DNA of 10,312 nucleotides from an uncultured bacterium (GTDB lineage Bacteria; Actinomycetota; Coriobacteriia; Coriobacteriales; Coriobacteriaceae): assembly GCA_905215725.1 (NCBI GenBank), contig CAJMRD010000076.1:1-10312 (forward strand). Direction: 5' to 3'. Every line of letters begins with the position of its first letter. Position 1 is the first letter of the stretch. A program made the translations under genes and the position numbers. The notes beneath the pieces are model-generated. The model saw only the letters and a list, made by a program, of their open reading frames with translations, was not told the origin of the DNA and searched no databases. Of the stretch, positions 7,054-10,312 are shown piece by piece.

Positions 7054-7320
7054 CGTTCCTACCAGGCTGTGGTTGCGGACGGACGAAATGCCCGTCCTAG
7101 TCCAAGACAGACGCGGTCAAAGGGATCCACGTAAGCGACCGCGTGCGCGCGGCGCGATCATGGCGCGTCCTAGATGTAAGCCGCACCGTCCGTTCTACTT
7201 TCTTTGGGGCAATACCGCCTCGCGGGCGAGCGGGCCAGTCGTGAAGGTGGCTGCGGCCTCCCGAGCAAACACCCCGGTGCGCAAGTGTGGGGTCAAATAC
7301 CAGGTCAGCTGGTGGGAACA
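7054..7320 (+). ncRNA. structured RNA between comF and hpf, candidate raiA motif
   Basis: A long-range helix of 13 pairs (one G-U, one bulged G at 7066) joins 7056-7069 to 7306-7318 across about 240 nt. Inside it are clear local stems: GGACGG/CCGTCC (7077-7082 with 7092-7097) and ACGCGGTC/GACCGCGT (7111-7118 with 7137-7144, 18-nt loop). Its 5' end matches the start predicted from TATAAT at 7042-7047. The frame is open in the sense of the downstream lipoprotein gene, but the encoded residues are basic and unlike any domain. Published raiA RNAs occur near raiA (hpf) and comFC genes, the two genes that bracket this region, so that family is the leading hypothesis; I could not check its consensus. 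A cis-regulatory leader of the lipoprotein gene is the main alternative. No terminator is seen at its 3' end. Confidence 0.5.
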
Positions 7321-7378
7321 ACCTGATATTCCGCGCAACGCACGGATCGTATACGACACAGAAGGCAGGGTAGTGGAC

Positions 7379-8404
7379 ATGGTGAGGGGCAGCTTGATGC
7401 ACGCGGCTCGGTTAGGTGCTGGGACCGCAGCGGTCATCGCCGTTTTGGGCCTGAGCGGATGCGCGTTCAACCCGCTGTCTACGTTCACGACTCCCACGAT
7501 CGAGCAGATCGAGTACGAGACGGTCACGCCGGCGGTGTCGGACGATGCCCTGGTCACTCCCGGAACCCTGACGGTTGCCCTCGATACTTCCGATGCGCCG
7601 CAGGCCATGCAGGGCGCCGACGGCGAGCTCACGGGGTATGCGGTTGACGCCGCCCGCGCCCTTGCAAGCCGCATGGGCCTTAAGGTCGCCTTTGTCGATG
7701 CGTCCTCGACAGGTTCCGCGCTCGGCGACAAAAAGGCCGATATCTTTATCGGCGAGATTAACTCCACGGACGGGGACATTAGCTCGCTCGGCACCTGCCT
7801 GTACGATGCCACTTCCGTGTTCGGTAAAACTAGCGATGGTGGGTCGCTAAGCGTTTCCACCGATACCCTTAACACGTCCACCCTGGGCGTTCAGGCGTCC
7901 TCGGCCTCGCAGGAGGCGCTTGCTAAGCAGAGCATCACCGCCAACCAAAAGACCTACTCCAACATCAACGAGTGCTTTGAGGCGCTCGAGTCCGGCGAGG
8001 TCGACTATGTGATCTGCGACTCCACGGCCGGCGGCTACCTTGCACGCCTGATGAGCGAGATCTCCTATGTCGGTGCGCTCGAGGCACCCTCGACGCTTGG
8101 TGTTGCGGGCCTCTCGTCCAATGACGAACTGTGTCGTGCCGTGAGCGATGCCCTCGACGGTATTACGGCCGACGGCACGCTCGAGGTGGTCCACTGCGTC
8201 TGGTACGGCACGATGCCCTACGACCTCACCACTAAGACGGTTTCGGGCGCTAACGTGCAGCCGGGCGACTCTGAGTCCAGTGAGACCGCATCCTCCGGCA
8301 GCGAGTCCTCCGATTCCAACAATGAGACCGCATCCTCCGAGGACAAATCGTCCAGCCAGGAAGGCACCATCACCGACGACGACATTAACAAACTTAATAG
8401 CTAG
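7379..8404 (+). CDS. extracellular solute-binding lipoprotein (SBP family 3-like)
   Basis: A lipoprotein of about 341 residues begins with a signal peptide ending in the lipobox LSGC, so it should be lipid-anchored outside the membrane. After it, TPGTLTVALDTSDAPQAM...GELTGYAVDAARALASRMGLKV...KKADIFIGEI is the lobe-I pattern of family 3 binding proteins, which mostly capture polar amino acids for ABC importers. LARLMSEISYVGALEAPSTLGVAGLSS and the final lobe-I return are also as expected. The last about 45 residues are a Ser/Glu/Asp-rich linker-like tail. I set the start at ATG 7379 (weak AGGG 8 nt before). ATG 7397, with GAGGGG at 7384-7389, gives a tidier 21-residue signal peptide and is about as likely. 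The long upstream extension to 6998 overlaps the structured RNA and is probably not translated. No ABC permease or ATPase gene lies beside it. Confidence 0.85.
   Translation: MVRGSLMHAARLGAGTAAVIAVLGLSGCAFNPLSTFTTPTIEQIEYETVTPAVSDDALVTPGTLTVALDTSDAPQAMQGADGELTGYAVDAARALASRMGLKVAFVDASSTGSALGDKKADIFIGEINSTDGDISSLGTCLYDATSVFGKTSDGGSLSVSTDTLNTSTLGVQASSASQEALAKQSITANQKTYSNINECFEALESGEVDYVICDSTAGGYLARLMSEISYVGALEAPSTLGVAGLSSNDELCRAVSDALDGITADGTLEVVHCVWYGTMPYDLTTKTVSGANVQPGDSESSETASSGSESSDSNNETASSEDKSSSQEGTITDDDINKLNS
8281..8339 (+). repeat. 17-bp direct repeat in the Ser-rich lipoprotein tail
   Basis: TGAGACCGCATCCTCCG occurs at 8281-8297 and again at 8323-8339, 42 nt apart and in frame, so ETASS is repeated in the tail. 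A 42-nt unit could expand or contract without shifting the frame, which would vary tail length between strains. Confidence 0.7.
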
Positions 8405-8470
8405 TTATTGCTAGGGGTGGTGTCTCCTATACGTTGGAAAGGACGCCTCTTCACGGTTTCAACACGCACT

Positions 8471-8505
8471 GCCGGGCTTCCCCAATAGGGGAGCCCGGCT
8501 ATTTC
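8471..8505 (+). terminator. terminator of the lipoprotein gene
   Basis: GCCGGGCTTCCCC (8471-8483) pairs with GGGGAGCCCGGC (8488-8499) with one bulged T and loop AATA, followed by the T-containing tail TATTTC. It lies 66 nt after the stop at 8404 and resembles the stem at 6918-6946. Confidence 0.7.
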
Positions 8506-8721
8506 ATCCCTATAAAACCAGCAGGTCAAAGCCAATTTTCGGGACCAAATACAAAGCCGTCGGCTCCCTTCTATAGCGCACTTTGCCACAGAAAAGTGCG
8601 AGACTTCGGTATGCGGTATCAAGCAATCGTTATTCGGGTCTTTGGGAATCCGCGTGATTAAATGCACGGCAATGGGTACATAGCCAGTACAGTAAGTCCC
8701 CGAGGCAGATTGGAGCCACGT
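8506..8721 (+). other. non-coding upstream region of hpf, possibly structured
   Basis: No convincing gene is seen here. CGCACTTT/AAAGTGCG (8577-8584 with 8593-8600) is a perfect 8-bp hairpin and AGCC/GGCT (8555-8565) a small one. TCGGGAC (8539-8545) can pair with GTCCCCGA (8696-8703) with one bulge, closing about 165 nt just before the hpf ribosome-binding site. TATAAA at 8511-8516 could be a -10, but no -35 is seen. This may be the hpf leader, or a second site for a raiA-type RNA. Confidence 0.3.
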
Positions 8722-9306
8722 ATGGATATCAAGGTTTCTGGACGCAAGACGACGGTAACCGATGCTCTGCGTGCGCATGTGGATGAGAAGATCGGCGAGG
8801 CGCTCAAGGTTTTCGATATCGAGCCCATGACGGTCGACGTTGTACTTCGCTATGAGAAGAACCCCTCGAACCCCAACCCGGCAATCGTCGAGGTTACGGT
8901 TCGCGCCCGCGGTTCGGTGATTCGCGTTGCCGAGCACGGTGCAGATATGTACGCCGCCATCGACCTCTCCGCCGATAAGGTCACCCGCCAGCTGCGCAAG
9001 TTCAAGACCAAGGTCGTGGACAACCGCCAGGGTGGTGCCAGCGCAGCGGATGTTGCACCGGTCGAGCGTGTCGAGGATCTGGCCGACCTGCTGCTGCCCG
9101 AGGAGGAGGACGACCTGCTCGTCCGCGAGAAGGTCATCGATGTCACCCCGATGACTGAGGAGCAGGCGCTGGTGCAGACCGATCTGCTCGGCCACGACTT
9201 CTACGTGTTCGAGAACGCGACGACTGGCCTCATCAATGTGGTGTATCACCGTAAGAATGGTGGATATGGCATCATCAAGCCCCGTATCGAAACACTTGAC
9301 GAGTAA
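8722..9306 (+). CDS. hpf: long-form ribosome hibernation-promoting factor
   Basis: This protein of 194 residues is a long-form Hpf (RaiA/YvyD) that joins 70S ribosomes into inactive 100S dimers in stationary phase or stress. Residues 1-105 are the S30AE domain (MDIKVSGRKTTVTDALRAHVDEKI, then a beta strand, then AEHGADMYAAIDLSADKVTRQLRKFKTK). An acidic linker follows, and residues about 137-190 are the C-terminal dimerisation domain (MTEEQALVQTDLLGHDFYVFENATTGLINVVYHRKNGGYGIIKP). I chose ATG 8722, preceded by TGGAG at 8711-8715, over ATG 8662 because the conserved S30AE start lies here. A strong terminator follows, so it is probably monocistronic. Confidence 0.95.
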   Translation: MDIKVSGRKTTVTDALRAHVDEKIGEALKVFDIEPMTVDVVLRYEKNPSNPNPAIVEVTVRARGSVIRVAEHGADMYAAIDLSADKVTRQLRKFKTKVVDNRQGGASAADVAPVERVEDLADLLLPEEEDDLLVREKVIDVTPMTEEQALVQTDLLGHDFYVFENATTGLINVVYHRKNGGYGIIKPRIETLDE

Positions 9307-9310
9307 AATA

Positions 9311-9332
9311 CGTTAACTTGCATGAGTTAACG
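9311..9332. repeat. 8-bp inverted repeat between hpf and degV
   Basis: CGTTAACT (9311-9318) and AGTTAACG (9325-9332) are perfect reverse complements around TGCATG. It starts 5 nt after the hpf stop and directly precedes the terminator. It could be an operator for a dimeric regulator or part of the terminator structure; nothing in the sequence decides between them. Confidence 0.45.
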
Positions 9333-9335
9333 GCT

Positions 9336-9367
9336 GGCGGCCATCCCATGCGGGTGGCCGCCTTTTT
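9336..9367 (+). terminator. rho-independent terminator of hpf
   Basis: GGCGGCCATCCC (9336-9347) pairs with GGGTGGCCGCC (9352-9362), with one bulged T and loop ATGC, followed directly by TTTTT (9363-9367). This is the best terminator in the window. It ends 18 nt before the next start codon, so the next gene depends on read-through or on a promoter overlapping this region. Confidence 0.85.
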
Positions 9368-9385
9368 ACGTAAGGAGTCGCTTTG

Positions 9386-10180
9386 ATGGACAAGGCTGCA
9401 TCCGCCGGCCATTCTGACCGCTGCCGCATCGTCGTCGATACCTGCTGCGACTTTAGCCCCGAGGTCGCCGCGAACCTCGATGTCGATATCTTGGGCTTCC
9501 CCTTCATTATCGATGGCGAGGAGCGCACGGACGACATCTGGTCGAGCATGAGCCCTAAGGAGTTCTACGACCGCATGCGCGCCGGCGCCCGCGTGTCCAC
9601 CTCGGCCGTGTCGCTCGGTCGCTATATCGAGTTCTTTACCGAGTGCGCAAAAGAGGGCACGCCCACGGTCTACCTGTGCTTTACCTCGGCGCTGTCGTCG
9701 AGCTACAACTCCGCGTGCCAGGCGGCGGACGCCGTGCGTGCCGAGTATCCCAACTTTGAGCTGTACGTGGTCGACAACGCTCTGCCCTGCGCGACCGGCG
9801 CGCTCTTGGCGCTCGAAGCCGTGCGCCAGCGTTCGGCGGGACTGACCGCCAAGCAGCTGGTCGATTGGGCAAACGAGGCAAAGACCTACGTTCACGGCTA
9901 CTTTACGCTCGAGAGCTTCGACGCACTGGCTGCCGGCGGCCGCATTCCGCCCGCGGCGGCACAGCTCACGGCAAAGCTCGACGTCAAGCCCGAGCTCTCC
10001 TACGACCTGGCCGGCTCGCTGTCGCTGATCGGCGTCAACCGCGGCCGCAAGAAGGCGCTCAAGTCCATCCTCAAGTCGTTCCGCGAGAACTACGTGCCCG
10101 ACCGCACCATGCCCATCGCCATCATGACGGCCTCGGAGACGATGTTCTCGGAAGCGATCAGCTCGATGTTGCGTTTCTGA
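9386..10180 (+). CDS. DegV-family lipid-binding protein, 3' end replaced
   Basis: DegV proteins bind a fatty acid; in Firmicutes the FakB members present it to FakA for phosphorylation. The N-terminal [47 protein letters not shown] and [19 protein letters not shown] are the expected motifs, and LAAGGRIPP is the usual inter-domain segment. The start is ATG 9386 with AAGGAG at 9372-9377. The reading frame gives 264 residues, but only about 1-248 are DegV. The last about 16 residues ([15 protein letters not shown]) are the antisense of glyA codons, and the final part of domain 2 is missing. The gene as present is therefore truncated or chimeric. Confidence 0.85.
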   Translation: MDKAASAGHSDRCRIVVDTCCDFSPEVAANLDVDILGFPFIIDGEERTDDIWSSMSPKEFYDRMRAGARVSTSAVSLGRYIEFFTECAKEGTPTVYLCFTSALSSSYNSACQAADAVRAEYPNFELYVVDNALPCATGALLALEAVRQRSAGLTAKQLVDWANEAKTYVHGYFTLESFDALAAGGRIPPAAAQLTAKLDVKPELSYDLAGSLSLIGVNRGRKKALKSILKSFRENYVPDRTMPIAIMTASETMFSEAISSMLRF

Positions 10181-10257
10181 CGGGCGTATTCCGCCTCGAT
10201 TGCCTTGCCGACCTCGGGATCATGCTCGGTGATAAACTTCATAACTTCATTGACCAT
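10090..10257 (-). pseudogene. glyA: 5' fragment of serine hydroxymethyltransferase
   Basis: On the minus strand ATG 10257-10255 is preceded by AAGGAGGG (10272-10265) at 7 nt. Residues 1-49 match the GlyA N-terminus ([18 protein letters not shown], then [19 protein letters not shown]). GlyA makes glycine and methylene-tetrahydrofolate from serine. The expected next segment (SVLTNKYAEGYPGKRYYGG) is absent: the frame turns into MVRSGT and stops at 10090, inside degV. About 370 residues are missing here. Whether a full copy exists elsewhere cannot be seen. The upstream part 10258-10312 holds the ribosome-binding site and no clear promoter. Confidence 0.85.
10111..10132. other. degV/glyA junction with short shared sequence
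   Basis: Left of this point the plus strand codes normally for DegV; right of it the minus strand codes normally for the first about 49 residues of GlyA. The stretch between reads plausibly as both (IAIMTA on plus, AVMMAMG on minus), so the parents probably shared about 20 bp here. This is a deletion, an inversion endpoint or an assembly chimera; one sequence cannot tell which. Confidence 0.7.
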
Positions 10258-10312
10258 TCAAAAGCCCTCCTTAAATTTTAGTAAGACAGGATTTCCGGCA
10301 GAGCGCTGTCAG

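Noticed and set aside
6998..7378. In-frame N-terminal extension of the lipoprotein gene
   Set aside because: It would place about 127 basic, unrecognisable residues before a perfect signal peptide, which must be N-terminal. The region also forms long-range RNA helices and starts within the promoter area.
8401..9249. Minus-strand open frame of 282 codons opposite hpf
   Set aside because: It covers the antisense of Hpf and its leader and shows no domain or ribosome-binding site.
1..10312. CRISPR array, tRNA or rRNA genes
   Set aside because: No regularly spaced direct repeats, no cloverleaf with a T-loop GTTCRA pattern and no rRNA-like sequence were seen. The repeats present are inverted or a single in-gene pair.

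Overview
The window looks like chromosomal DNA of a Coriobacteriia actinobacterium, most likely Collinsella or a close relative. This rests on the high GC content, GC-rich codon choice, the tmk-holB-ricT-comF-hpf gene set, and short intergenic palindromes of a type I associate with this group. The genus is inferred from composition and gene content, not from a database match.

Layout. (1) 1-894, minus strand: the 5' part of a membrane protein with an N-terminal zinc ribbon, running off the left edge. It is divergent from the next operon, and a perfect 22-bp inverted repeat lies between them. (2) 1134-4634: a compact plus-strand operon tmk-holB-ricT with 1-nt or overlapping junctions, an arrangement also known in Firmicutes. 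The low-complexity tail of ricT carries an apparent -1 frameshift at a run of five G. (3) 4718-6645: a ComF-type phosphoribosyltransferase with a TTG start and its Shine-Dalgarno inside a strong hairpin, followed 11 nt later by a gene I read as a DUF559/Vsr-like PD-(D/E)XK nuclease with an AbiEi-like N-terminal part. (4) 6646-7378: a non-coding stretch holding a 217-bp MITE-like element with perfect 33-bp terminal inverted repeats, tandem terminator hairpins, a good promoter, and a strongly structured RNA of about 265 nt. (5) 7379-8404: an orphan solute-binding lipoprotein, then a terminator. (6) 8722-9306: long-form ribosome hibernation factor Hpf (RaiA), preceded by about 220 nt of non-coding sequence, then a strong terminator. 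(7) 9386-10257: a DegV-family gene whose 3' end runs into the antisense of a truncated glyA. This is a rearrangement or assembly junction.

How the parts relate. tmk, holB and ricT link dTTP supply, the replicative clamp loader and a regulatory iron-sulfur protein. comF and hpf are often close neighbours, and the comFC/raiA neighbourhood is where the published 'raiA' RNA motif is found. The structured RNA at about 7054-7320, between comF and hpf, is therefore the most interesting non-coding signal. The nuclease gene, MITE and lipoprotein look like accessory cargo that separated comF from hpf.
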